Assembly (NCBI GenBank): GCA_017745235.1
Contig: JAGHZU010000032.1
Span: 1 to 35,993 of the forward strand
Source: Caulobacter sp.
Lineage (GTDB): Bacteria > Pseudomonadota > Alphaproteobacteria > Caulobacterales > Caulobacteraceae
Reading direction: 5' to 3'
DNA: 35,993 nt
The position numbers were made by a program, and so were the translations under genes. A model generated the notes under the pieces. It did not search any database. It was not told where the DNA came from and saw nothing but the letters and a program-made list of their open reading frames with translations. Positions 1 through 6,745 of the stretch are shown here, in pieces. The stretch's first letter is position 1. Each line of letters starts with the position of its first letter.

Positions 1-1310
1 GTGTCGTCCTGGCCGTTCGGACGCACGCCGGCCTGGCCTTCATCCGCCTCAAGGACTTCGACGAGCGCAAGGCGCCCGAGCGCAAGGCCCAGGCCGTCGC
101 CGGCCGGGCGATGGGCAAGTTCCTGCAGATCCGCGACGCCATGGTCTTCGCCATCGTGCCGCCGGCCGTGCCGGAGCTGGGCACCTCGTCGGGCTTCGAC
201 TTCCAGCTGCAGGACATCGGCGGCGTCGGCCACGAGGCCCTGGTCGCCGCGCGCAACCAGGTGCTGGGCATGGCCGCCCAGGATCCCACCCTGGTCGGCG
301 TGCGTCCCAACGGCCAGGACGACACCCCGCAGCTGAAGATCGACATCGACCAGGCGAAAGCCGGGGCGATGGGCCTGACCACGGCCGACATCAACGCCGC
401 GCTCAGCGCCGCGTGGGGCGGTTCGTACGTCAACGACTTCATCGACCGCGGCCGGGTCAAGAAGGTCTACGTCCAGGCCGACGCGCCCTTCCGCATGCGG
501 CCCGAGGACCTCGACAACTGGTACGTCCGCACCAGCACCGGCACGATGGCGCCGTTCTCGTCCTTCGCCACCACGCGCTGGATCTACGGCTCGCCGCGCC
601 TGGAGCGCTATAACGGCCTGTCGTCGCTGAACATCCAGGGCTCGCCGGCCCCGGGCAAGAGCTCGGGCCAGGCCATGGCCGCCATGGAGAAGATCGCCGC
701 CAAGCTGCCTCCGGGCATCGGCTACGAGTGGACCGGCCTGTCGGCCCAGGAACGCGAGTCCGGCAACCAGGCCCCGGCCCTGTACGGCATCTCGATCCTG
801 GTGGTGTTCCTGCTGCTGGCGGCCCTCTACGAGAGCTGGTCGATCCCGCTGTCGGTCATCATGGTCATCCCGCTCGGCATCGTGGGCGCCCTGGCGGCCA
901 CCAGCCTGCGCGGCCTCAGCAACGACATCTACTTCCAGGTGGGCCTGCTGACGACCATGGGCCTGGCGTCCAAGAACGCCATCCTGATCGTCGAGTTCGC
1001 CAAGGACCTGTACGAGGGCGGAATGGGCCTGGTCGAGGCGACGGTGGAGGCGGTCCGCATCCGTCTGCGGCCGATCATCATGACCTCGCTGGCCTTCGTC
1101 TTCGGCGTGCTGCCCCTGGCCATTTCCAACGGGGCTGGATCAGGGAGCCAGCACGCCATCGGCACCGGCGTGATCGGCGGCATGCTGTCGGCCACCCTCC
1201 TGGCGATCTTCTTCGTCCCGCTGTTCTTCGTGCTGGTGGAGCGGATCTTCAAGCCCAAGCCCCGCCACCATGAAGACGACACCCCCGCGACTCCGGCGGA
1301 AAGCCACTAA
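1..1310 (+). CDS. RND efflux permease, C-terminal part (partial)
   Basis: This is the C-terminal ~436 residues of a proton-driven RND multidrug efflux permease of the AcrB/MexB (HAE1) family. The frame is open from base 3 at the left edge, so the true start lies outside the window. Visible are part of the periplasmic porter/docking region, then the last transmembrane block, including the stretch from ALYGISILVVFLLLAALYES and the family-typical segment GLASKNAILIVEFAKDL. The gene ends at TAA 1308-1310, one base before the ATG of the outer-membrane partner, so the two are co-transcribed and probably translationally coupled. The expected membrane-fusion subunit would lie upstream, outside the window. 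An AcrAB-NodT-type pump is inferred from gene order; substrate specificity cannot be read from this fragment. Confidence 0.95.
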   Translation, partial: VVLAVRTHAGLAFIRLKDFDERKAPERKAQAVAGRAMGKFLQIRDAMVFAIVPPAVPELGTSSGFDFQLQDIGGVGHEALVAARNQVLGMAAQDPTLVGVRPNGQDDTPQLKIDIDQAKAGAMGLTTADINAALSAAWGGSYVNDFIDRGRVKKVYVQADAPFRMRPEDLDNWYVRTSTGTMAPFSSFATTRWIYGSPRLERYNGLSSLNIQGSPAPGKSSGQAMAAMEKIAAKLPPGIGYEWTGLSAQERESGNQAPALYGISILVVFLLLAALYESWSIPLSVIMVIPLGIVGALAATSLRGLSNDIYFQVGLLTTMGLASKNAILIVEFAKDLYEGGMGLVEATVEAVRIRLRPIIMTSLAFVFGVLPLAISNGAGSGSQHAIGTGVIGGMLSATLLAIFFVPLFFVLVERIFKPKPRHHEDDTPATPAESH

Positions 1311-1311
1311 G

Positions 1312-2757
1312 ATGCTGCGTACACTCACCCTGACCCTGCTGGCCGCGAGCGCGCTTTCGGCCTGCACCATGGCTCCCAAGACCGTCCGCCCGGCCCTGGC
1401 CGTGGACAACGCCTGGCCGATCGCCCAGTACAACAACACTGGCGCGAACACCGGCCAGGCGGCCACCGCCGCCGACCTGGGCTGGCGCGAGGTGTTCGAG
1501 GATCCCCGCCTCCAGGGGACCATCGACCTGGCGCTGAACAACAACCGCGACCTGCGCGTGGCGGTGCTGAACATCGAGAAGGCCCGCGCCCAGTACCGCG
1601 TCCAGCGCGCGGCCCTGCTGCCGGGCGTCGACGCCACGGCCACCGGCAGCAAGAGCAGCCAGCCGCTCAGCACCCTCGCGGGCGCCGGCGGCACGGGCAC
1701 GGGCAAGGTCGAGATCGAGAACTACACCGCCGGCGTGGGCGTCACGTCGTGGGAGCTGGACCTCTTCGGACGCGTGCGCAGCCTCAAGGACGCGGCGCTG
1801 CAGAGCTACCTGGCCACCCGGGAAACCTCGCGCTCGGTCCAGATCAGCCTGATCGCCCAGACGGCCAACGCCTGGCTGACCCTGGCGGCCGACCAGGATC
1901 TGCTGGCCCTGGCCCGCGAGACGCTGGACACCCGCAACAACACCCTGGACCTGGCCGAAAAGCGCTTCGCGGCCGGGGCCATCTCGCAACTGGAGCTGCG
2001 CGAGGCCCAGACCCTGACGGAGTCGGCCCGCGCCGACGTCGCCACCTACGTGGCCCAGGTCGAGCAGGACAAGAACGCCCTGCGCCTGGTGGTGGGCGCC
2101 GACGTGCCGGCCGACCTGCTGCCGGCCGGCGGCCTGGTCACCGCCCAGATCCTGGCCGACCTGCCGGCGGGCATCCCCTCGGACGTGCTGACCCGTCGCC
2201 CCGACGTGCTGGCCGCCGAGCATGACCTGGCCGGCGCCAACGCCAATATCGGCGCGGCCCGCGCGGCGTTCTTCCCGCGCATCACCCTGACGGCCTCAGC
2301 CGGGGCGGCCAGCAACGACCTGGACAGCCTGTTCGACAGCGGCCACGGGACCTGGAGCTTCGCGCCCCGGATCAGCCTGCCGATCTTCGCGGGCGGCGCC
2401 AACGTCGCGGGTCTGGACAGCGCAAAGGCCAGCCAGAAGATCGCCGTGGCCAGCTACGAGAAGGCCGTGCAGACGGCCTTCCGCGAAGTGGCCGACGGCC
2501 TGGCCGTGCAGTCCACGATCAACGAGCGGGTGGGCTCGCAGGAGCGCCTGGTGGCCGCGGCCAACGACTCCGTGCGCCTGTCCAGGGCCCGCTACGACGC
2601 CGGCATCGACAGCTCGCTGAACCTGCTGGACGCCCAGCGGACGCTCTACACCTCGCAGAAGGGCCTGATCGGCGCGCGCCTGGTGCGGGCGACCAACCTG
2701 GCCACGCTCTACAAGGCCCTGGGCGGCGGGGCCCCGGCCGCGCCGAACGGCGGCTGA
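1312..2757 (+). CDS. NodT/OprM-type outer-membrane efflux lipoprotein
   Basis: TolC-family outer-membrane channel of the NodT/OprM branch, 481 residues, the exit duct for the RND pump upstream. The N-terminus is a lipoprotein signal peptide with lipobox LSAC and lipidated Cys18. Two outer-membrane efflux repeats follow; recognisable pieces are GWREVFEDPRL near residue 55, SWELDLFGRVRSLKDAA near 145, and LTRRPDVLAAEHDLAGANAN near 290-310. An ATG at 1270 in the same frame lies inside the permease gene; I prefer 1312 because it gives the canonical lipoprotein signal and directly follows the permease stop. The C-terminus (GGGAPAAPNGG) is low complexity. Strong hairpins follow the stop codon. Confidence 0.95.
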   Translation: MLRTLTLTLLAASALSACTMAPKTVRPALAVDNAWPIAQYNNTGANTGQAATAADLGWREVFEDPRLQGTIDLALNNNRDLRVAVLNIEKARAQYRVQRAALLPGVDATATGSKSSQPLSTLAGAGGTGTGKVEIENYTAGVGVTSWELDLFGRVRSLKDAALQSYLATRETSRSVQISLIAQTANAWLTLAADQDLLALARETLDTRNNTLDLAEKRFAAGAISQLELREAQTLTESARADVATYVAQVEQDKNALRLVVGADVPADLLPAGGLVTAQILADLPAGIPSDVLTRRPDVLAAEHDLAGANANIGAARAAFFPRITLTASAGAASNDLDSLFDSGHGTWSFAPRISLPIFAGGANVAGLDSAKASQKIAVASYEKAVQTAFREVADGLAVQSTINERVGSQERLVAAANDSVRLSRARYDAGIDSSLNLLDAQRTLYTSQKGLIGARLVRATNLATLYKALGGGAPAAPNGG

Positions 2758-2768
2758 TCCACGGAGAT

Positions 2769-2861
2769 CCCCCGTCCCACGCGGGGGTTCGCCGACGGCG
2801 TCCACCCCCTGGACGCCGCCGAGCCGGAAGGGGCGCAGACTTCCCCCCCCTTGCGCCCCTT
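2769..2861. terminator. Three consecutive hairpins between convergent genes
   Basis: Three stem-loops follow the efflux operon: 2769-2787 (CCCCCG/CGGGGG), 2796-2818 (CGGCGTCC/GGACGCCG) and 2828-2861 (10-bp stem AAGGGGCGCA/TGCGCCCCTT around a C-rich loop). They lie between convergent genes and probably stop transcription from both sides. T-runs are poor, so the efficiency is inferred. Confidence 0.6.
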
Positions 2862-2887
2862 CCAACCTCGCCCGCTTCGGCGGGCCT

Positions 2888-2904
2888 GAACGCTCCTAGC
2901 GTTC
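2888..2904 (-). terminator. Hairpin over the lipocalin-like gene's stop codon
   Basis: Perfect 7-bp stem GAACGCT/AGCGTTC with a 3-base spacer overlaps the stop codon of the minus-strand gene. It may act as a 3' end together with the neighbouring hairpins. There is no T-run. Confidence 0.35.
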
Positions 2905-3390
2905 CCGCCGCCAGACCGAGATCGGGATCGTTCCGTCCGGCGCCGGCGGCACCTGGTAGCTGAGCTCGTCGCCCTTCAGCTGGTACGACCGCCGCTGCTC
3001 GGTCCCTTCCCAGTTGGGATAGGACGCGCCCTCGATGCGGAAGACCAGCACATGGGCCGCCTCGTCGACGGCGACCGCGCCGTAGTGCGTGCTGGAACCC
3101 AGCACCGCGCCTTCGAACTCGGCCGCCGTGCCCTTGCGCTTGTCGCCCGCCGCGAACCGCGCGCGCTCGCTCTTGAAGATCTGCAGCGAATAGCGCCCCG
3201 TCGAGTCGATGATCAGCCGCCCCTTCGGCGCCTGGCCATAGCCTCGCGTGCGACTGCCGTCGGCGTGCAGGTCGTCGGCCGCCGCCAGGGTCCAGGTTCC
3301 CGCCAGCGACGTGGCCGCTCCGGCGGCCGTGGCGATCGCCCAGACCGCGCCGGCGACCGCCACCAATCCCATTCCCATCCGCCCGTTCAT
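2896..3390 (-). CDS. Lipocalin-like domain exported protein
   Basis: Exported protein of about 164 residues with a lipocalin-like beta-barrel domain. The N-terminus from MNGRMGMG is a hydrophobic signal peptide ending near ATAAGAA. The mature part opens with SLAGTWTLAAADDL and continues with GRLIIDSTGRYSLQIFKSER and SSTHYGAVAVDEAAH, the pattern of Lipocalin_5-type proteins. Ligand unknown. Start choice: ATGs exist at 3408, 3402 and 3390; I prefer 3390 because GGAG lies 6 bases upstream, while the 3408 codon abuts an operator-like palindrome and lacks a good ribosome site. It is divergent from the CGNR regulator, with two copies of one palindrome between them, so regulation by that protein is a reasonable inference. 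Confidence 0.8.
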   Translation of the reverse strand: MNGRMGMGLVAVAGAVWAIATAAGAATSLAGTWTLAAADDLHADGSRTRGYGQAPKGRLIIDSTGRYSLQIFKSERARFAAGDKRKGTAAEFEGAVLGSSTHYGAVAVDEAAHVLVFRIEGASYPNWEGTEQRRSYQLKGDELSYQVPPAPDGTIPISVWRRER

Positions 3391-3408
3391 CTCGCGCTCC
3401 ATGTTCAT

Positions 3409-3425
3409 AACCTATCAAACAGGTT
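3409..3425. promoter_or_regulatory. Operator-like palindrome, copy 1
   Basis: AACCTATCAAACAGGTT, a 17-bp interrupted palindrome (arms AACCT/AGGTT). A second copy lies at 3453-3469, starting 44 bp away. Both sit in the divergent promoter region of the lipocalin-like gene and the CGNR regulator. Confidence 0.65.
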
Positions 3426-3452
3426 AGTTGCGCATTGGCGGGGTCACCGCCT

Positions 3453-3469
3453 AACCTGTCAATCCGGTT
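3453..3469. promoter_or_regulatory. Operator-like palindrome, copy 2
   Basis: AACCTGTCAATCCGGTT matches copy 1 at 14 of 17 positions. It ends 14 bp before the CGNR start codon and just before its ribosome site, so binding here would fit autorepression. Confidence 0.65.
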
Positions 3470-3483
3470 TTCTCGGAGGCGGC

Positions 3484-4050
3484 ATGGCGACGCAGGCGGA
3501 GATCCGCGACGGTTTCAAGTTCAGGGGCGGGCATCCGGCTCTCGACCTGGCGGCGACGGTCAGCGGGCGGCTGGGGGCGACGCCGCGCGACCACCTGGCG
3601 GGGCCGGGCGACCTGGACCGCTGGCTGGTCGCGTCGGGCCTGGCCGAGACCGCACCGGGCGCGGGCGAGCTGGACCTGATCCTTGCCCGCCAGCTGCGCG
3701 AGGCGCTCTATCGCCTGGCCCTGGCCCGCGCCGAGGGGCGCGAGCTGACCGCCGACGATCGCGACCTGCTGAACCAGATCGCCTCGCGTCCCGCGGCCCC
3801 CGCCTGGCTGGGCGAGGACGGCCGCGCCCGGCTGGCGGGCGACGCGGCCGGCCTGCTGGCCCTGCTGGCGCGCGAGGGGGTGGCGCTGCTGGGCGGCGAA
3901 AGCGCCGACCGCATCCGCCAGTGCGAGGGGCCGCCCTGCGCGGTGCTGTTCGTGGACACCTCGCGCAAGGGCCAGAGGCGCTGGTGCTCGATGAGCGCCT
4001 GCGGCAACCGCGCCAAGGCGGCGGGCTTCCGGGCGCGAGAGAAGGGCTGA
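3484..4050 (+). CDS. CGNR zinc-finger transcriptional regulator
   Basis: Putative stress-type transcription regulator of 188 residues with the ABATE-domain plus C-terminal CGNR zinc-finger architecture. Residues 1-135 form the alpha-helical ABATE part (GGHPALDLAATVSGR near the start). The C-terminus carries the four zinc cysteines C147, C152, C168 and C173 in the form CEGPPC ... WCSMSACGNR. The start ATG at 3484 is supported by GGAGG just upstream. It is divergent from the lipocalin-like gene across two copies of a 17-bp palindrome, which suggests autoregulation and control of that neighbour. The signal sensed is unknown. Confidence 0.9.
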   Translation: MATQAEIRDGFKFRGGHPALDLAATVSGRLGATPRDHLAGPGDLDRWLVASGLAETAPGAGELDLILARQLREALYRLALARAEGRELTADDRDLLNQIASRPAAPAWLGEDGRARLAGDAAGLLALLAREGVALLGGESADRIRQCEGPPCAVLFVDTSRKGQRRWCSMSACGNRAKAAGFRAREKG

Positions 4051-4091
4051 TCCCGTGGCCCTCGGGTCCGCCGCCGCCGATATCCCAAGGC

Positions 4092-5327
4092 CTAGGCCGC
4101 CGCCCGGCGGGCCATCCAGCGGCGATAGCGGCGCGTGCGGGAAGCCTCGGCGATCTGCTGCAGCACCAGGGCCTTGAGGGGCGAGACGGCGGCGTTGGGC
4201 GCCTTGCCGCGGCTCAGCTTCTCCAGCTGGAACTTCACCGCCGCCATGATGGCCAGACCCGCCAGCGTCTTGTTCTTCCAGGCGATCGGCGACAGGGCCG
4301 GGGCGACGTCGCGGCCCCTGTTCCATTCGCGCGGCAGGCCGGGATCGATGGCCAGGGCCGTGGCGACGCCCACCATGTCGACGCCGCTCGCCAGCGCCGC
4401 CTCGGCGACCGGTCGGCGACGGACGCCGCCGGTGACCATGACCGGCATGCGGGCGACCTTGCGGATCTCGCTGGCGAACTCCACGAAATAGGCCTCGCGC
4501 GCAAGCGTGCGGCCGTCGCGCGCCTCGCCCTGCATGGCCGGAGCCTCGTAGCTGCCGCCCGACAGCTCCACCAGGTCGACGGCCAGGTCGTTCAGCATCA
4601 CCACCACCCGCCTGGCCTCGTCGGCGCTGAAGCCGCCCCGTTGGAAGTCGGCCGAGTTCAGCTTCACCGCCACGGCGAACCCGGGCGAGACCGCCGCCCG
4701 CACCGCCCTGACGATGTCCAGCAGCAGCCGCGCGCGGTTCTCCAGCGGACCGCCCCAGGCGTCGGTGCGGCGGTTAGTCAGGGGCGAGAGGAACTGGCTC
4801 AGCAGATAGCCATGGGCGGCGTGGACCTGCACGCCGCTGAAGCCGGCCTGCTCGGCGAGGCGCGCGGTGGCGGCGAAGCGCCGGACGACTTCGGCGATCA
4901 CGTCCCCGGTCATGGCCTGGGGCGTGGGGAACATCCTGGACATCCTGCCCAGGTCCAGCGGCACGGCCGAAGGCGCCCAGGTGGGCTGGCCAAGGCTGGC
5001 GCGCATCTGCCGGCCAGGGTGGTTGATCTGCAGCCAGAACTGCGCGCCCTGGCTTCGGCCGATCCGCGCCCAGCGGGCGAAGCGGTCCAGGTGGCGGTCG
5101 TCCTCCAGCACCACCCCGCCGGGGCCGGTCATGGCGCGACCGTCCACCATCACGTTGCCGCTGATCAGCAGGCCGGCCCCGCCCTCGGCCCAGGCCTGGT
5201 AGAGGCGCATCAGCCTGTCGGACGGCGCGTGGTCGGCATCGGCCATGTTCTCCTCCATCGCCGCCTTGGCGATGCGGTTGGGGATGGTCGAGCCGTTCGG
5301 AAGGACCAGGGGATCGAAAAGGGTCAT
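4092..5327 (-). CDS. NADH:flavin oxidoreductase, Old Yellow Enzyme family
   Basis: FMN-dependent ene-reductase-type TIM barrel of the Old Yellow Enzyme family, 411 residues, probably a cytoplasmic enzyme reducing activated C=C bonds or xenobiotics with NAD(P)H. The N-terminus has LVLPNGSTIPNRIAKAAMEE, which contributes to flavin binding. The substrate-binding motif VHAAHGYLLSQFLSP has H169 and H172, followed by the family signature TNRRTDAWGGPLENRARL. There is no C-terminal iron-sulfur/FAD extension of the dienoyl-CoA reductase type; the ~60 extra residues after the barrel are basic and of unknown role. A MerR regulator is divergent, and this gene's promoter has the 19-bp spacer typical of MerR control. 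The natural substrate is unknown. Confidence 0.92.
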   Translation of the reverse strand: MTLFDPLVLPNGSTIPNRIAKAAMEENMADADHAPSDRLMRLYQAWAEGGAGLLISGNVMVDGRAMTGPGGVVLEDDRHLDRFARWARIGRSQGAQFWLQINHPGRQMRASLGQPTWAPSAVPLDLGRMSRMFPTPQAMTGDVIAEVVRRFAATARLAEQAGFSGVQVHAAHGYLLSQFLSPLTNRRTDAWGGPLENRARLLLDIVRAVRAAVSPGFAVAVKLNSADFQRGGFSADEARRVVVMLNDLAVDLVELSGGSYEAPAMQGEARDGRTLAREAYFVEFASEIRKVARMPVMVTGGVRRRPVAEAALASGVDMVGVATALAIDPGLPREWNRGRDVAPALSPIAWKNKTLAGLAIMAAVKFQLEKLSRGKAPNAAVSPLKALVLQQIAEASRTRRYRRWMARRAAA

Positions 5328-5354
5328 GAAGGCGGTCTCGCTTGAAGATGCCCG

Positions 5355-5385
5355 ACCCTAAGATTAAAGTGAACTTTAAGGTCAA
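5355..5385 (-). promoter_or_regulatory. MerR-type promoter with 19-bp spacer for the OYE gene
   Basis: Read on the minus strand: -35 TTGACC (5380-5385), a 19-bp spacer (5361-5379), then -10-like TAGGGT (5355-5360). The spacer holds the dyad TTAAAGT-TC-ACTTTAA. A dyad inside an over-long 19-bp spacer is the classical target of MerR-family activators. The OYE start codon follows 27 bp downstream, and the MerR gene starts 20 bp beyond the -35 on the other strand. Confidence 0.8.
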
Positions 5386-5405
5386 TACGGCTTCCGAGGC
5401 CCGCG

Positions 5406-5837
5406 ATGAAGATCGGCGAACTGGCGCGGCGCAGCGGTTTCACGCCCTCGCGCATCCGTTTCTATGAGGCCAGCGGACTGATCGGCGCGGCCGAACGGCA
5501 TCCCAACGGCTATCGCCACTACGCGCCCGACACGGTCTGGCTGCTGGAGCTGATCGCCACGGCCCAGAGCGCCGGCTTCTCGCTGGAGGAGATCCGCAAG
5601 CTGCTGCCGGTCGGCCCGGACGGCCTGACCGGACGGCGGCGCGACGAACTGCTGGCGAGCCTGCGGGCGCGGGTGGCCGAGATCGAGCGGCTGCAGGCGC
5701 GGCTGGACCTGACCCGCACCCACCTGCTGGCCACCATCGCCGACATCGAGGGCCGCCAGGCCGACGGCGACTGCGCCGGCAACGCCCGGCGGGTGCTGGA
5801 ACGGCTGCGCGAGGACGGGGTGGTCGCGCGGCGTTAG
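5406..5837 (+). CDS. MerR family transcriptional regulator
   Basis: MerR-type activator of 143 residues. Residues 1-70 are the winged helix-turn-helix: MKIGELARRSGFTPSRIRFY, then the GLI wing and NGYRHY motif. Residues 80-130 form the dimerising coiled coil (AEIERLQARLDLTRTHL). The C-terminus has a single cysteine (GDCAGN) and lacks the cysteine cluster of metal-sensing MerR proteins, so a small organic or redox inducer is more likely; this is inference. It is divergent from the Old Yellow Enzyme gene and very probably regulates it through the dyad in between. Its 3' end converges with putR, only 15 bp away. Confidence 0.92.
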   Translation: MKIGELARRSGFTPSRIRFYEASGLIGAAERHPNGYRHYAPDTVWLLELIATAQSAGFSLEEIRKLLPVGPDGLTGRRRDELLASLRARVAEIERLQARLDLTRTHLLATIADIEGRQADGDCAGNARRVLERLREDGVVARR

Positions 5838-5852
5838 GCGGAGGAAGCCAGG

Positions 5853-6314
5853 CTAGAGCGGCAGCTGCACCGTGCTCTTGACCTCTTCCAGGACCGCATA
5901 GGTCCGCGTCTCGCGCACGCCCGGCATCTTGACCAGGATATCGCCCAGGAAGCTCCGATAGGCCTCCATGTCGCGCACGCGGGCCTTGATGAGGTAGTCG
6001 AAGCCGCCGGCCACCATGTGGCACTCCAGGATCTCGGGCGCCCGGCGCACCGCGGCGGCGAAGTGCTCGAAGGTCTCGCCGGTCGTGCGCTCCAGCACCA
6101 CCTCCACGAAGATCAGCAGGGCGCGGTCGACCTTGGCCGGGTCGAGCAGGGCCGCGTAGCCGGTGATGAATCCGCGCTCGCGCAGGCGTCGCACACGGTC
6201 GAAGGTGGCGGCCGGAGACAGGTTGCAGCGCTTGGCCAGCTCGGCGTTCGTGATCCGCCCGTCGACCTGCAGAACCTTCAGAAGTCGGCGATCGGTGTCA
6301 TCCAAGCTGGACAT
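5853..6314 (-). CDS. putR: Lrp/AsnC family regulator, probable PutR
   Basis: Lrp/AsnC-type regulator of 153 residues. The N-terminal helix-turn-helix spans about residues 4-50 (DDTDRRLLKVLQVDGRITNA, then LSPAATFDRVRRL). The C-terminal RAM ligand-binding and oligomerisation domain includes ILECHMVAGGFDYLIKARV. It is divergent from putA, the arrangement seen for the alphaproteobacterial proline-responsive activator PutR, and the PutA here lacks its own DNA-binding domain. A role as proline-sensing activator of putA is therefore a strong inference. A 15-bp palindrome 18 bp upstream of the start codon is a likely autoregulatory site. Confidence 0.9.
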   Translation of the reverse strand: MSSLDDTDRRLLKVLQVDGRITNAELAKRCNLSPAATFDRVRRLRERGFITGYAALLDPAKVDRALLIFVEVVLERTTGETFEHFAAAVRRAPEILECHMVAGGFDYLIKARVRDMEAYRSFLGDILVKMPGVRETRTYAVLEEVKSTVQLPL

Positions 6315-6332
6315 GTCATTCTCGCGATATTG

Positions 6333-6347
6333 CCGAACATTCTTCGG
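6333..6347. promoter_or_regulatory. Lrp-like 15-bp palindrome before putR
   Basis: CCGAACATTCTTCGG has arms CCGAA/TTCGG around CATTC. Lrp-family sites are typically 15-bp dyads, and this one lies at a position suited to autoregulation of putR. Confidence 0.5.
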
Positions 6348-6358
6348 ATTATCACGCT

Positions 6359-6379
6359 AACAAACAAAGCACCTTCAGG
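6359..6379 (+). repeat. 21-bp direct repeat, putR-proximal copy
   Basis: Begins AACAAACAAAGCACCTTC. It matches the copy at 6682-6702 at 17 of 21 positions. It starts 45 bp from the putR start codon, while the other copy ends 44 bp from the putA start codon. Candidate regulator binding site. Confidence 0.45.
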
Positions 6380-6524
6380 GCAATCGCGCGTACACCCTCG
6401 ATCGTCCTAGCCAAGCTTTTCGGCGTCAGTCCCCCCATAGACGTCGCGGAGCGGCCAGGACGGCTCCCACTCCCCCCGGGAGCAGTCGCGGCGCTTTTCC
6501 CCCAAAGGCGCCCCGAAAGAGCGG

Positions 6525-6559
6525 AAGGGACGCGACGTCCCCCCCAGAACGCGTCCCTT
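6525..6559. other. Strong hairpin in putR-putA intergenic region
   Basis: Perfect 10-bp stem AAGGGACGCG/CGCGTCCCTT with a 15-base loop. It could be part of an untranslated leader, a small RNA or a DNA-level element; nothing in the sequence decides between these. Confidence 0.45.
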
Positions 6560-6599
6560 CCCACCTCTTCCCTTCGCTCGCATGATGCTTCCGCGCGCC

Positions 6600-6627
6600 C
6601 AGGCCGCGACGCGCCGTCGCAGGCCTG
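6600..6627. other. Second strong hairpin before putA
   Basis: Stem CAGGCC-GCGAC paired with GTCGC-A-GGCCTG, 11 pairs with one bulged A and a 5-base loop. No T-run follows on either strand, so it is not a clear terminator. Confidence 0.45.
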
Positions 6628-6681
6628 GAGCGAACGCGTGTTTTCGGCACGAACACCGATGATCGTACGGCCACGAGACAC

Positions 6682-6702
6682 AACAAACGAAACACCTTCG
6701 GC
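6682..6702 (+). repeat. 21-bp direct repeat, putA-proximal copy
   Basis: Begins AACAAACGAAACACCTTC, the second copy of the 6359-6379 repeat, upstream of putA. See that entry. Confidence 0.45.
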
Positions 6703-6745
6703 CAACCCGACGATATAGCGACGATATCCATTAGTGAGATCCGCC

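Larger units (their letters stand above)
6315..6745. other. Long putR-putA intergenic region
   Basis: A 431-bp divergent promoter region with no supported gene. It holds a palindrome next to putR, two near-identical 21-bp direct repeats placed symmetrically before putR and putA, and two strong hairpins in its centre. Open frames crossing it are compositional; none has a convincing start or codon pattern. Confidence 0.6.

Noticed and set aside
3435..5345. Open frame of 636 codons over the CGNR gene and antisense to the OYE gene
   Set aside because: Arg/Gly/Pro/His-rich translation with no domain; both overlapped genes have clear family motifs in other frames.
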